Of a stretch of 64,000 nucleotides of DNA, positions 8,151 through 16,418 are shown piece by piece. The stretch is from positions 1,178,001 to 1,242,000 of the forward strand of contig NZ_CP047898.1 in NCBI RefSeq assembly GCF_009911795.1, in the 5' to 3' direction. The notes under the pieces were generated by a model. That model made no database searches. It saw nothing but the letters and a program-made list of their open reading frames with translations, and was not told the origin of the DNA. How positions within the stretch are numbered: the first letter of the stretch is position 1; each line of letters opens with the position of its first letter. The DNA comes from Pseudarthrobacter psychrotolerans (GTDB lineage: Bacteria > Actinomycetota > Actinomycetes > Actinomycetales > Micrococcaceae). Both the position numbers and the translations under genes were made by a program.

Positions 8151-8663
8151 TCAGCCCAGCCTATCTGCTGAACTCGGCTCCGCCTGCTCCGCAGCGCTTC
8201 CCCGCGACCTGCGCCGCCGTCGTACCAGCAGCCACGCGATAAGTGCGGCCGCAGCGGCGGCCAGCACAACAATGCCCCACGGGGAGCCGGCCGCCAGCGC
8301 CAGCCACGCTTCGAGGGCGGCGAGCCCGATGGTGGCGTAGATCAGTGCCCAGAGGATGGAACCGGCGACGGCGGCAGGAAGGTAGCGCCGCAACGGCATC
8401 TTCGCAGCACCGGCGGCGAGGTTGACGGCCGTCTGCAGGCCGATGGTCAGGAACGACAGCGTCACGGCGAAGGGTCCCCACCGGCGGACCAGCTCTTTCG
8501 CCTGGCCGGCGCGCCTGCCGTTCCACGAGGACGCGAACCGGGTGTGCTCCACACCTGCTGCGGCTCCCCGGCCGATCCAGTACGTCGCGTTGACGCGCAG
8601 CATCACAATGGCGAACAGGCTGGCCGCCGCCACGCCGAAGGGCAAATCCAGGAACTGGTCCAT
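8151..8663 (-). CDS. DedA/VTT family membrane protein
   Basis: 170 residues with several membrane segments. The GPFAVTLSFLTIGLQTAVNLAAGAAKMPLRRYLPAAVAGSILWALIY region is the VTT/DedA core, with the Arg and Gly residues of the re-entrant loop. The C terminus is a basic tail (RRRRRSRG). DedA proteins flip or scramble polyprenyl phosphates and phospholipids. It follows the heme oxygenase stop by three bases, so the two are one transcription unit under the iron box. Confidence 0.8.
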   Translation of the reverse strand: MDQFLDLPFGVAAASLFAIVMLRVNATYWIGRGAAAGVEHTRFASSWNGRRAGQAKELVRRWGPFAVTLSFLTIGLQTAVNLAAGAAKMPLRRYLPAAVAGSILWALIYATIGLAALEAWLALAAGSPWGIVVLAAAAAALIAWLLVRRRRRSRGSAAEQAEPSSADRLG

Positions 8664-8666
8664 GGG

Positions 8667-9335
8667 TCAGGCCGCAGGCTGCGGACGGGCCCCGACGGCG
8701 GACTGCAGGTCCGCGAAGATGTCGCCGTTGAGCCGGAAGGCGTGGGCTGCGTGGGCGAGCACCGCCCCGGTCCTGTCCGTGTCCAGCGCCAGGGCGTCCA
8801 GCCGGAGCCGGTAGCCGTCCTTGTACTGCTTCATCTTCCCGATGCCCGGGAAAAGGTAGAAGTTCAGGCCGTCGTCGGGGATGCCGTAGTGCCGCTGGAC
8901 CAGGCGGTGGATGATCTGTCCGCCGGACAGGTCCCCGAGCAGCCGGACGTAGTGGTTGGCGAGCATAAACTCGGCACTGTGGTGTTCGCGGATCAGCGTG
9001 GCGTATGCCGTGGTGGCAGGGACGGTGACAATCCGGCCGCCCGCCAATTGCTCCCGCCAGCCGGTGCCGTAGTGGAACGCCATGTCCGCCTCGAGGGCCG
9101 CCGTCCGTTCCAGGGCGGGGTCCAGGAACCCTGCCAGCAGCGGATCAGCACCGTACTCGGACCGCGCCACCGGCTCCATGGCACCGTACACCGTGTACAG
9201 CTGGGCTGTGAGGGACGCAACGGCATCCACGTCCAGCCTGCCCTCGAGAAGGTCGCCCATAAACGGGGACGACTCGGCCTCTTCGTGGGCCGCGCTGGTG
9301 GACTGTTTGAGCAACACGGAGAGCCGGGCTGTCAT
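8667..9335 (-). CDS. hmuO: Heme oxygenase (biliverdin-producing)
   Basis: A 222-residue HemO/HmuO protein. His17 in TSAAHEEAESSPFM is the proximal heme ligand, and LLGDLSGGQ is the distal-helix motif. It cleaves heme to biliverdin, CO and iron. ATG 9335 follows GAGGAAG; a GTG at 9347 would add four residues. A DtxR/IdeR box lies about 50 bases upstream, so expression should rise under iron starvation. It is co-transcribed with the DedA gene. Confidence 0.93.
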   Translation of the reverse strand: MTARLSVLLKQSTSAAHEEAESSPFMGDLLEGRLDVDAVASLTAQLYTVYGAMEPVARSEYGADPLLAGFLDPALERTAALEADMAFHYGTGWREQLAGGRIVTVPATTAYATLIREHHSAEFMLANHYVRLLGDLSGGQIIHRLVQRHYGIPDDGLNFYLFPGIGKMKQYKDGYRLRLDALALDTDRTGAVLAHAAHAFRLNGDIFADLQSAVGARPQPAA

Positions 9336-9387
9336 ATTCTTCCTCACGTGCAGCAGGGGTTCGGAACACCATCATGGCGCACCGCAC

Positions 9388-9406
9388 TTAGGTAAGACTA
9401 ACCTAA
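9388..9406 (-). promoter_or_regulatory. DtxR/IdeR iron box
   Basis: TTAGGTAAGACTAACCTAA is a 19-bp near-perfect match to the DtxR/IdeR consensus TTAGGTTAGGCTAACCTAA. It is placed upstream of heme oxygenase, giving iron-dependent repression of heme-iron release. Confidence 0.92.
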
Positions 9407-9516
9407 TATACTGACGGTCTGTCGGCAAAATTCACTGAACGGCCGGGCCGGAGGGTTCGCCGGCGCAGTACTGTGGCCCGTCGATGCTGCGCGGGTGCGG
9501 CCGCTAGGGTTTCACC

Positions 9517-10032
9517 ATGTGGTTTGAGACGGACAGACTGAGGGCACGCCATTTTGAGAACGCAGATCTTGACGACTTCGCAGCAGTTTGCGGGGACCCC
9601 GAAGTCATGCGGTTTGTCGGCGACGGTACAACGCTGGGGCGTGCGGAAGTCGCTCACTGGATAGACGTATGCCAGGAAAAGTACGCGACCCGCGGATATG
9701 GCACGTCAGCCGTCTTCGAGCGGTCCACGGGCGACTTTGTCGGCTACTGCGGCGTCGTGAGGGCTCCGGACCAGGCCTTTGATGAACTGGTTTATGTCTT
9801 CCACCGGAAGTTCTGGGGTAAAGGCTACGCAACCGAAATCGGGCGGGAAATGCTCGCCTATGTCTTCAAAATCTCCACGCTCCATGAAATCTCCGCGACG
9901 ATCGACCCAAGCAACCAGCAGTCCATGCAGGTAGCAGCCAAACTCGGAATGATGGAAACATCATCTGCCGACAACACAGTGAGCCACTGGACTGTTCAGC
10001 GCCCTGGATCCAACAACGCGGCCGGCCGGTGA
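9517..10032 (+). CDS. GNAT family N-acetyltransferase
   Basis: A 171-residue RimJ/RimL-like acetyltransferase. It begins METDRL-like (MWFETDRLRARHF), has FHRKFWGKGYATEIGREML, the Q/RxxGxG/A acetyl-CoA pocket, and IDPSNQQSMQVAAKLGM, the motif B/C region. The acceptor is unknown. Convergent with the Nudix gene, nine bases apart. Confidence 0.85.
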   Translation: MWFETDRLRARHFENADLDDFAAVCGDPEVMRFVGDGTTLGRAEVAHWIDVCQEKYATRGYGTSAVFERSTGDFVGYCGVVRAPDQAFDELVYVFHRKFWGKGYATEIGREMLAYVFKISTLHEISATIDPSNQQSMQVAAKLGMMETSSADNTVSHWTVQRPGSNNAAGR

Positions 10033-10041
10033 CTGGAGGAA

Positions 10042-10578
10042 CTACTGGCCCCGCTCGGCAGAAAGCACCAGCATGCGCGTCCGCAGGTCCGGCCATGATG
10101 CTGCGAAGCCGGGATGGAGCTCTTTAAGGTCCACCGCATCCAATGGAACCCACTGGAGTTCGAGACTTTCCGGATCGCTGATCACGGGCTCAAAAGGCGC
10201 GGTCACCAGCACAACGACGGTGGTGTAGGACCAGTAGCCAATGTCCAGCACGGACGTGAAGAGGACGCTCACATCCGCGGCCGGCACCGCAGCTTCCTCG
10301 TGCGCCTCGCGAAGCGCTCCGGTGACGGCGTCCTCGCCCTCGTGCAATGCTCCGCCGGGCAGTCCCCAGGTGCCACCGTTGTGGCTCCAGAGCGCGCGGT
10401 GCTGCAGCAGAACGCCCTTGCCGGGGTCATAGGCCAGGACACCGGCGGCACCGAACCTGCCCCAGAACTTGCCGCGGCCGCCCTCCACCCAGGCGTCGCC
10501 GGGGTCCCGCGGACCGGTCCGGACCGGCGGAAACGTGACGTTCGCATCAGGGGACGTGGCAGCCAAGGAGTGATCCAT
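10042..10578 (-). CDS. Nudix hydrolase
   Basis: 178 residues. A complete Nudix box, G-x5-E-x7-REUxEE-x-x-U, spans GALHEGE...LREAHEEAAV near residues 75-98, preceded by VLLQHRALWSHNGGTWGLPGG. It should hydrolyse a nucleoside diphosphate derivative; the substrate cannot be read from the sequence. It stands alone on the minus strand. Confidence 0.88.
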   Translation of the reverse strand: MDHSLAATSPDANVTFPPVRTGPRDPGDAWVEGGRGKFWGRFGAAGVLAYDPGKGVLLQHRALWSHNGGTWGLPGGALHEGEDAVTGALREAHEEAAVPAADVSVLFTSVLDIGYWSYTTVVVLVTAPFEPVISDPESLELQWVPLDAVDLKELHPGFAASWPDLRTRMLVLSAERGQ

Positions 10579-10632
10579 TCCTCCAGTCTGACAGGTGCCC
10601 GCTGGCCCTGATGCGCAGCCGCCCGCGGCGCG

Positions 10633-10833
10633 TCAGCCGGACTGGACCCCATGACCGCGTTCGACGGCGAAATCACCGCCGGGGTACATGACGGTTTCGT
10701 GTCCGTCGTCGAAGCGGACCAGGTAGGGCGGATGGCCTTCCTGACCGCGGACTTCAACGATCACCCCGTGCCGGTCCGAAGATCCGACGGTCCTCCCTCT
10801 GACGACGATCCTGTCGCCCTGCATTGCCTCCAT
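10633..10833 (-). CDS. DUF1918 domain protein
   Basis: 66 residues (MEAMQGDRIVVRGRTVG...). The pattern GDRIVVRG, then HGVIVEVRG and YLVRFDDGHET is the small beta-barrel of DUF1918, common in actinobacteria and of unknown function. ATG 10833 is chosen because GGAGGTGA, an almost perfect anti-Shine-Dalgarno match, lies five bases upstream. Confidence 0.85.
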   Translation of the reverse strand: MEAMQGDRIVVRGRTVGSSDRHGVIVEVRGQEGHPPYLVRFDDGHETVMYPGGDFAVERGHGVQSG

Positions 10834-10886
10834 GGCAATCACCTCCAAGGCCCAGAGTACGGCTGACGGGGACGAGGGAACAGGGG

Positions 10887-11447
10887 TCAAATGAGTCCCA
10901 GGTCGCCGTTCCCGGAAATGCGCGGCAGGTCAGTTCCCCGGGACGCGATGAGCCGGGCAGCCCGGCGGAGCGCGTCGTCGGGGTCCAGATGCCAGCGGGT
11001 GGTGACGACGTCGGCGCGCCGGCGGTCGCTTTCGCCCAGACCCTGCAGCAACGGAACCACAACGTCGGCAATCAGGGGGTCCACCAGCTCACCGGTCTGC
11101 GCGGTTCTGATGAAGCCCTCCAGCCGGGTCAGGTCAGAGTGGCGGAGGAGGGCCACCCGGGACTGCAGCAACACAACGGCGGCGAGCCGTCGCTCATAGA
11201 TCGGCAGCCTGCCCGGACCGGGCCGGCCCCAGAGGAGCGACGCCAAAGCGGTCACTTCATCATGGCCAAGGTCCTTGAACTTCCTGCCGGTATCGCGGAC
11301 GGTGCCGCGGACGGCTCCCACCGACGATCCATAGGACGCGAGTGCCCCGCCCACCCGGGACTCCACGGCTTCTGCCCGGTACCAGGTGCCCTCGTTCTGC
11401 AGGGTGGCGTCGATGAAGCCGGCAGCCTCCTGCACGCGCTCGTTCAC
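10887..11447 (-). CDS. Probable DNA alkylation repair (AlkD-like HEAT) protein
   Basis: 186 residues, all-helical. VRGTVRDTGRKFKDLGHDEV, ASLLWGRPGPGRLPIYERRLAAVVLLQ and RLEGFIRTAQTGELVDPLIADVV resemble the HEAT-like repeats of AlkD-type glycosylases, including the W...E and D positions. It is shorter than typical AlkD (about 220-240). The start is GTG 11447 with a weak ribosome binding site. If AlkD-like, it would excise 3- and 7-alkylpurines. Confidence 0.6.
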   Translation of the reverse strand: MNERVQEAAGFIDATLQNEGTWYRAEAVESRVGGALASYGSSVGAVRGTVRDTGRKFKDLGHDEVTALASLLWGRPGPGRLPIYERRLAAVVLLQSRVALLRHSDLTRLEGFIRTAQTGELVDPLIADVVVPLLQGLGESDRRRADVVTTRWHLDPDDALRRAARLIASRGTDLPRISGNGDLGLI

Positions 11448-11501
11448 TGCACCCGCCCGGTCACGGCACAGGAGGTCCCGGCACTTGAGTTCACGGCGCG
11501 G

Positions 11502-11864
11502 CTACCGTCCCTGCCGGACGGCCGCAGCGTGGATTATGCAAAACGGCGTGGACGGGCGGGCTTCGAGCCGTCCCTCCGCGATGGGGTCCCCGCAAACGGC
11601 ACACACACCATAGGTGCCCGCCGCAATCCGCGCCAGCGCCGCATCCACCTGCTCAAGGCCCGCACTGCTCTGCTGCATCAGCGCCGATGCCTGCGACAGC
11701 TCGAACGCAATGGTGGCGCCCTCGGGGTCGTGCTCATCATCCACGTTGGAATCCTGGCGGGCGGCGTTGGCCGAGGAGATGTCCGCACGGAGGGCGGGCA
11801 GGAGTGCGAGTTTCCGCGCGCGCTCTTCCTCCAGCAGGACCCGGAACCGCTCAAAATCGGGCAT
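11502..11864 (-). CDS. TraR/DksA-type zinc-finger protein
   Basis: 120 residues. An N-terminal coiled-coil (ERFRVLLEEERARKLALL) is followed by acidic DDEHDPEG and the C-terminal finger YGVCAVCGDPI...RPSTPFCIIHA. The finger has three cysteines and a His in place of the fourth ligand. DksA-family proteins bind RNA polymerase through the secondary channel. Transcribed away from the AlkD-like gene by 54 bases, possibly the same unit. Confidence 0.82.
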   Translation of the reverse strand: MPDFERFRVLLEEERARKLALLPALRADISSANAARQDSNVDDEHDPEGATIAFELSQASALMQQSSAGLEQVDAALARIAAGTYGVCAVCGDPIAEGRLEARPSTPFCIIHAAAVRQGR

Positions 11865-12003
11865 GGGAATAGCCTAATGGTTTGGGTCTCGACAAGCGCG
11901 GCCGGTCGGAGGATGCTGGCAATCGTAAGCGCCTCAGATGCCGTCTGGCGGCCAGGGACAGACAGCTGATGGACATAAACTCCACAGAGAAAGTGTGCGT
12001 TTC

Positions 12004-12384
12004 ATGCCTACAAACATCGTCACCCAGCTGGAAGTCAAATCCCACAACACACCGGATGAGAAGCGCCGCCCGGACAAGACTGAAGTCGACATCGTCAAAG
12101 TGGGTGACTACACGATCGGCCGGATGACGTTCAGTCCCGGCTGGCGCTGGTCGGACTGCATCAAGCCAGTGGTCCAGACCGAGTCATGCCAGAACAACCA
12201 TGTGGGATTCTGCGTGTCCGGAGCCCTGAGCGTCGAGACCATCGACGGCAACCGGATTAACATCAGCGCCGGCGATTCGTACACCATTCCACCGGGGCAT
12301 GACGCCTGGGTGGACGGCGATGAAGCCTTCGTCGGTATTGAATTCCTCAGCGCCGCGGAATTCGCCAAAGCCCCGGGGACATGA
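12004..12384 (+). CDS. Cupin domain protein
   Basis: 126 residues. The cupin core includes HVGFCVSGALSVETIDG (motif 1) and GDSYTIPPGHDAWVDGDE (motif 2), with a His in each. The remaining metal ligands are not all obvious, so catalysis is uncertain; it may be a small-molecule binder. ATG 12004 matches the domain size. Confidence 0.78.
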   Translation: MPTNIVTQLEVKSHNTPDEKRRPDKTEVDIVKVGDYTIGRMTFSPGWRWSDCIKPVVQTESCQNNHVGFCVSGALSVETIDGNRINISAGDSYTIPPGHDAWVDGDEAFVGIEFLSAAEFAKAPGT

Positions 12385-12407
12385 CCCGGCTGCCGTCCCC
12401 CGGCAGG

Positions 12408-13685
12408 TCAGTACCAGTTATTGGCCACGGAATGGTTCCACGCGCTGCACGGTGACCCGTAGCGGTCCGCGATGTACGACAGTCCCCAATTGACCTGGGT
12501 CCGGTAACTGGTGAGCCAGTCGCTGCCCGCGCTGGCATACTTACTCGCCGGCAGCGCCTGGGCGATCCCGTATGCGCCCGAATAGGGGTTGGTGGCAGTG
12601 GTCAGCCAGTTGGACTCCTTGGTCCACAGCGACGCCAGGCACTGGAACTGGTCCTGGCCCCAGCCGTAGCCAGACAGCTGCCCGGCTGCGTAATTCTTCG
12701 CGCCGGCGGGGTCGTTCACGGCGCCGCCCGGCACGGAAGGAACAACAACGACGGGCGGCGGGGCCGGCGTCGGGACCGGAGCGGGGGCTGGTACTCCCGG
12801 TACGGCAGGAGCGGGTTTCTGCGCAGCGCCAAGGGCAGCAGCATTGGCTGCAGCCTCCGCCTGTTGGCGCGCCTGTTCCTGCGCCGCGGCCCGCTTGGCG
12901 GCCTGCGCCGTTTCGTACGCGGCCAACGCCGCCTGGCCCTGCCGGAACTCCCCCTCCACCGCAGCGGTGGTGCCCTTGAGGGAAGCCAACTGCGCTATCA
13001 GTTCCTGGCCGTGCTCCTGCTGCTCCGAGATCTGCCGGGACATGGCCTGCTGGGCGGACCGGGCGGCGTCGAGCTTGGTTCTGGCTTCCCCGGACAGGCG
13101 CTCGCGCTCGGCCCTGGCGGCCTGCTCCTGATCAGCGAGGGCACGGGAAATGCGTTCGGCGGCCGCGGATTTGTTCACCAGGGCAGCAGTCTTGTCACTG
13201 ACGATCTGGACGATATTCAGGCCTTGGATGCTGTTTTTCTGCACGGCATCGAGGGCAACGAAGAAGCCCATGTTGGTGCCGCCGGTCTTGTACGACTGGG
13301 CTGCCAAGGCACCGATTTCTTTTTTGTACTGTCCCAGATCGGCCGCAGCGCGAGCGGTCTGGGCGGTCAGTGCGTCCACGGCGGAAGTGGCGGCCTGTAG
13401 AGCGGCTTCGGCCAGGGCGTACTCCGCGGCGGACGTAACGGCCGCATTGCCCAGCGAGTCTGCTTCGGCCTGGAGCCCGCCCAGCAGTCCGTTGATCCTG
13501 GCGACCTCTGCCGCTTTCCCGGCCTCGCTTTGCTTGGCGTTCTGCACGTCCTGCCACGAGGGATAGCCGCCCGGCGGCGCGTCGTCGGCGGCATGTGAGG
13601 GAAGCAGCGCGGCCGACCCCACCAGGGCGGCCGCCAGCAGGCCGGCGAGGGCGGGCAGCCGCATTTTTTGAACAATCCGGGACAT
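12408..13685 (-). CDS. Secreted cell-wall hydrolase: coiled coil plus transglycosylase-like domain
   Basis: 425 residues with four parts. A signal peptide (basic start, hydrophobic LPALAGLLAAALVGSAALL, cleavage after SHA) is followed by a long coiled coil (about residues 45-265, Ala/Gln/Glu-rich), then a Pro/Ala/Val linker (about 280-320), and a C-terminal SLT-like domain (LWTKESNW...NPYSGAYGIAQALP...WGLSYIADRYGSPCSAW). The architecture resembles PcsB/RipA-like division hydrolases controlled by their coiled coil, but with a lysozyme-like rather than NlpC/P60 domain. The Glu in TKESNW is the candidate catalytic acid. Confidence 0.85.
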   Translation of the reverse strand: MSRIVQKMRLPALAGLLAAALVGSAALLPSHAADDAPPGGYPSWQDVQNAKQSEAGKAAEVARINGLLGGLQAEADSLGNAAVTSAAEYALAEAALQAATSAVDALTAQTARAAADLGQYKKEIGALAAQSYKTGGTNMGFFVALDAVQKNSIQGLNIVQIVSDKTAALVNKSAAAERISRALADQEQAARAERERLSGEARTKLDAARSAQQAMSRQISEQQEHGQELIAQLASLKGTTAAVEGEFRQGQAALAAYETAQAAKRAAAQEQARQQAEAAANAAALGAAQKPAPAVPGVPAPAPVPTPAPPPVVVVPSVPGGAVNDPAGAKNYAAGQLSGYGWGQDQFQCLASLWTKESNWLTTATNPYSGAYGIAQALPASKYASAGSDWLTSYRTQVNWGLSYIADRYGSPCSAWNHSVANNWY

Positions 13686-13790
13686 AGTTGGTGAGCTTAC
13701 CGGGCATATCCGGATTACGGGGCCTGGCCTGCAACATCGTTACCGGGGCGACAGCCGGCAGGGAGGGCCAATTCGGCCGCTCTTCTTGGC

Positions 13791-15254
13791 TCAGGTTCCG
13801 CAGAAGGTCCGGTAGCTCCCGAAGTCTTCAGGGGCGGCGCCGGCGTAGCGTTCCAGGCCGGGGCGCTGCGTGTACGGATCCGCCAAGACTGCTATCAGGC
13901 GGTTGAATGGGTCCAGGTCGCCTGCAATGGCGGCATCAAGGGCCTCTTCAACCAGGTGGTTCCTGGGGATGTAGACGGGGTTGACCCGGTCCATCAGGTC
14001 CGCTTCCGGCGCCAGGGCCAGCCACCGTGCGGCCCAGGCGTCAAAGGCCTCGGGGTCCGCGAACATGGAGCGCGAGGATTCCGGGGTGCCGCGGGCCGCC
14101 GAGCCGAGGCTCCGGAAGAAGGAGGTGTAGTCCACCTGGCCTTCCTGGAGCAGCGCCAGCACGCCGTCCACCAGGGGCGACGCGACGTCGTCGTGCGTGT
14201 CCGCGCGCAACCCAAGCTTGGATTTCATGCCGGCTGACCAGGCCGCGCTGTACAGCGTACGGAAGGCGCCAAGGGACTCCACCGCGAGCGCCACGGCCTG
14301 ATCCTGGTCTTCGTGGAGCAGGGGCAGGAGCGCTTCGGCGAGCCGGGTGAGGTTCCATTCGGCGATGACCGGCTGGTTGGCGTAGGCGTAGCGTCCGTCC
14401 GCGTCGATGGAGCTGTAGACCGAGCCGGGGTTGAAGGCGTCCATAAACGCGCACGGGCCGTAGTCGATGGTCTCACCGGAGATGGTCATGTTGTCGGTGT
14501 TCATCACGCCGTGGACGAAGCCCACCAGCATCCATTGCGCCACGAGGGACGCCTGGGCGGCTATGACCGCATCGAAGAACGCGAGATAGGGCTTCTCGGC
14601 GAGCGCGGCGTCCGGGTAATGGCGGCTGATGGCATGATCGGCCAGGCGGCGGAGGAGGTCCGTGTCGCCATTGACGCGGGCGAACTGGAAGCTGCCCACG
14701 CGCAGGTGGCTGCTCGCCACCCGGGTAAGCACCGCCCCGGGCAGTATGGTTTCGCGGCGGACGGGACGGCCCGTGGCCACCACGGCAAGGGACCGCGTGG
14801 TGGGGATGCCCATGGCGTGCATGGCTTCACTGACGACGTACTCGCGCAGCATGGGACCGACGACAGCGAGTCCGTCACCCGCGCGGGCGAACGGTGTCCG
14901 GCCGGAACCTTTGAGGTGGATGTCCCGGAGCTGTCCGTGGCTGTCCGTGACCTCACCCAGCAGGAGGGCGCGCCCATCGCCGAGCAGGGGTGAGTAGCCG
15001 CCGAACTGGTGGCCTGCATAGGCCTGGGCCACCGGGGTGGCACCGTCAGGAATCTGGTTGCCGATGAGCAAGCGCGTCCCGTCGGGTGTCCGCAGCGAGG
15101 CCGGGTCCAGGCCCAGCTCGCTGGCCAACGGCTCGTTCAGGACCAGCAGCTGCGGGTCCGGTGCTTCCTCCGCCTGCCAGGGAACCGCCAGCTCCTCGAG
15201 TTCGCGGGCGAAACGCCCGTCGAAGGTGAGCGTTGATGGGGTTGTGGTGCTCAT
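13791..15254 (-). CDS. selO: SelO-type protein adenylyltransferase (YdiU family)
   Basis: 487 residues, full length for SelO, a pseudokinase that AMPylates proteins under oxidative stress. Visible blocks are [33 protein letters not shown] (nucleotide loop), TTRSLAVV, and [22 protein letters not shown] with the metal-binding Asn and Asp. The gene is single; ATG 15254 directly precedes a conserved-length N terminus. Confidence 0.92.
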   Translation of the reverse strand: MSTTTPSTLTFDGRFARELEELAVPWQAEEAPDPQLLVLNEPLASELGLDPASLRTPDGTRLLIGNQIPDGATPVAQAYAGHQFGGYSPLLGDGRALLLGEVTDSHGQLRDIHLKGSGRTPFARAGDGLAVVGPMLREYVVSEAMHAMGIPTTRSLAVVATGRPVRRETILPGAVLTRVASSHLRVGSFQFARVNGDTDLLRRLADHAISRHYPDAALAEKPYLAFFDAVIAAQASLVAQWMLVGFVHGVMNTDNMTISGETIDYGPCAFMDAFNPGSVYSSIDADGRYAYANQPVIAEWNLTRLAEALLPLLHEDQDQAVALAVESLGAFRTLYSAAWSAGMKSKLGLRADTHDDVASPLVDGVLALLQEGQVDYTSFFRSLGSAARGTPESSRSMFADPEAFDAWAARWLALAPEADLMDRVNPVYIPRNHLVEEALDAAIAGDLDPFNRLIAVLADPYTQRPGLERYAGAAPEDFGSYRTFCGT

Positions 15255-15367
15255 CCTTCAAGACTACCCGCGGCAGGACCGCCCATACCGCGGCAGATCA
15301 AGCGTGCTGTCTCAGAGGCACTGTCTCAGCGTCCCTGTCTCAGATTTCCCGGCTCAAATATGCCGTC

Positions 15368-16348
15368 TCAGACGTGCTGTCCGAACCAGGCGAGGGTGTC
15401 GTTCCAGGCAGCCGTGGCCTGGGTTTCGTTGTAGCGCTCGCCGGTGTCGTTGTGGAAAGCATGGTCCACGCCGGGGTACACGGTGAGCTGATGCGCCACG
15501 GTGGTGGCGTCCAAGGCATCGCGGAGGGCCGGCATCGCGCCGGTGATCCGCTGGTCGAGTTCGGCATAGACCCCGAACACTGCCGCCTTGATGGCCGGCA
15601 CCTTGTTCAGGTCCGGGGCAGGCCCGTAAAACGCGGCGGTGGCCTTCAGCCCGGCCAGCTCGGTTGCCGCTTGCCAGGTGATGCCGCCGCCGAAACAGTA
15701 CCCGTTCATGGCGATGCGTCCGGAGTCCACGAAGTCCTGGGCCTGAAGGTAGTCAAAGGCCGCGGCGAAGTCCGCAACATGGCGTGGAGCGCCGGCGCGG
15801 GTCAGCGCACCCGAGACTGCGTCAGAGTCGAGGCTGGCGGTGCCTCCTTCCCTGCTCAGCAGGTCAAGGGCCAACGCGGCATACCCGGCCTTGGCAAAGC
15901 GGCGGGCAACGTCCTGGATGTGAGGGGTCAGGCCTCGGTTCTCGTGGCAGACCAGCACTGCCGCGCCGGCCGCGCCGGATTCGGGCCGGGCGAGGTATCC
16001 GCTGATGTCGGTTCCGTCGGCAGCGAACCGCACTGTCGCCGTCGTAAGCCCCGCGGCGCCCTCCGGGACGGAGAGCGGGCTTTTGGCCCCCGGAACAGCA
16101 CCGGCAGAAGCGGTGGCTGTGCCCGCCGTCGTGGTCGACGACGGGATGGGCGTGGGCATGGGGTCGGTGCTGCGCGGGACTTCCTCGGGGGTGCATCCTA
16201 CGAGCAGCATCGCGGCGGAAGCCGCCCCCATGCTTCCCATAATGAATGCGACCCGGCGGGTGAAAGTGCGGTGCGTCATTGCGCCGGCGCGGTAGTCGTC
16301 GAAGAATTCCTCGATCAGGTACCGTTCAAACTTTCCAAGCTGGAGCAT
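15368..16348 (-). CDS. Dienelactone hydrolase family lipoprotein
   Basis: 326 residues. The N terminus carries RR (31-32) in TFTRRVAFI, a hydrophobic stretch and a lipobox ending at Cys52 (LLVGC), suggesting Tat export as a lipoprotein. After a Ser/Thr/Pro linker comes an alpha/beta hydrolase with nucleophile Cys in NGYCFGGG, the Asp of YAELDQR and His in GVDHAFHND, the DLH Cys-Asp-His triad. The true start may be Met24, which would place RR near the end. Substrate unknown. Confidence 0.85.
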   Translation of the reverse strand: MLQLGKFERYLIEEFFDDYRAGAMTHRTFTRRVAFIMGSMGAASAAMLLVGCTPEEVPRSTDPMPTPIPSSTTTAGTATASAGAVPGAKSPLSVPEGAAGLTTATVRFAADGTDISGYLARPESGAAGAAVLVCHENRGLTPHIQDVARRFAKAGYAALALDLLSREGGTASLDSDAVSGALTRAGAPRHVADFAAAFDYLQAQDFVDSGRIAMNGYCFGGGITWQAATELAGLKATAAFYGPAPDLNKVPAIKAAVFGVYAELDQRITGAMPALRDALDATTVAHQLTVYPGVDHAFHNDTGERYNETQATAAWNDTLAWFGQHV

Positions 16349-16418
16349 GGTTGGCCTCCTCGGGTGCTCATATCCTTCTCCGACGCCGGACCTCCTGCAA
16401 GGGGTCCCGCACCCCTGG

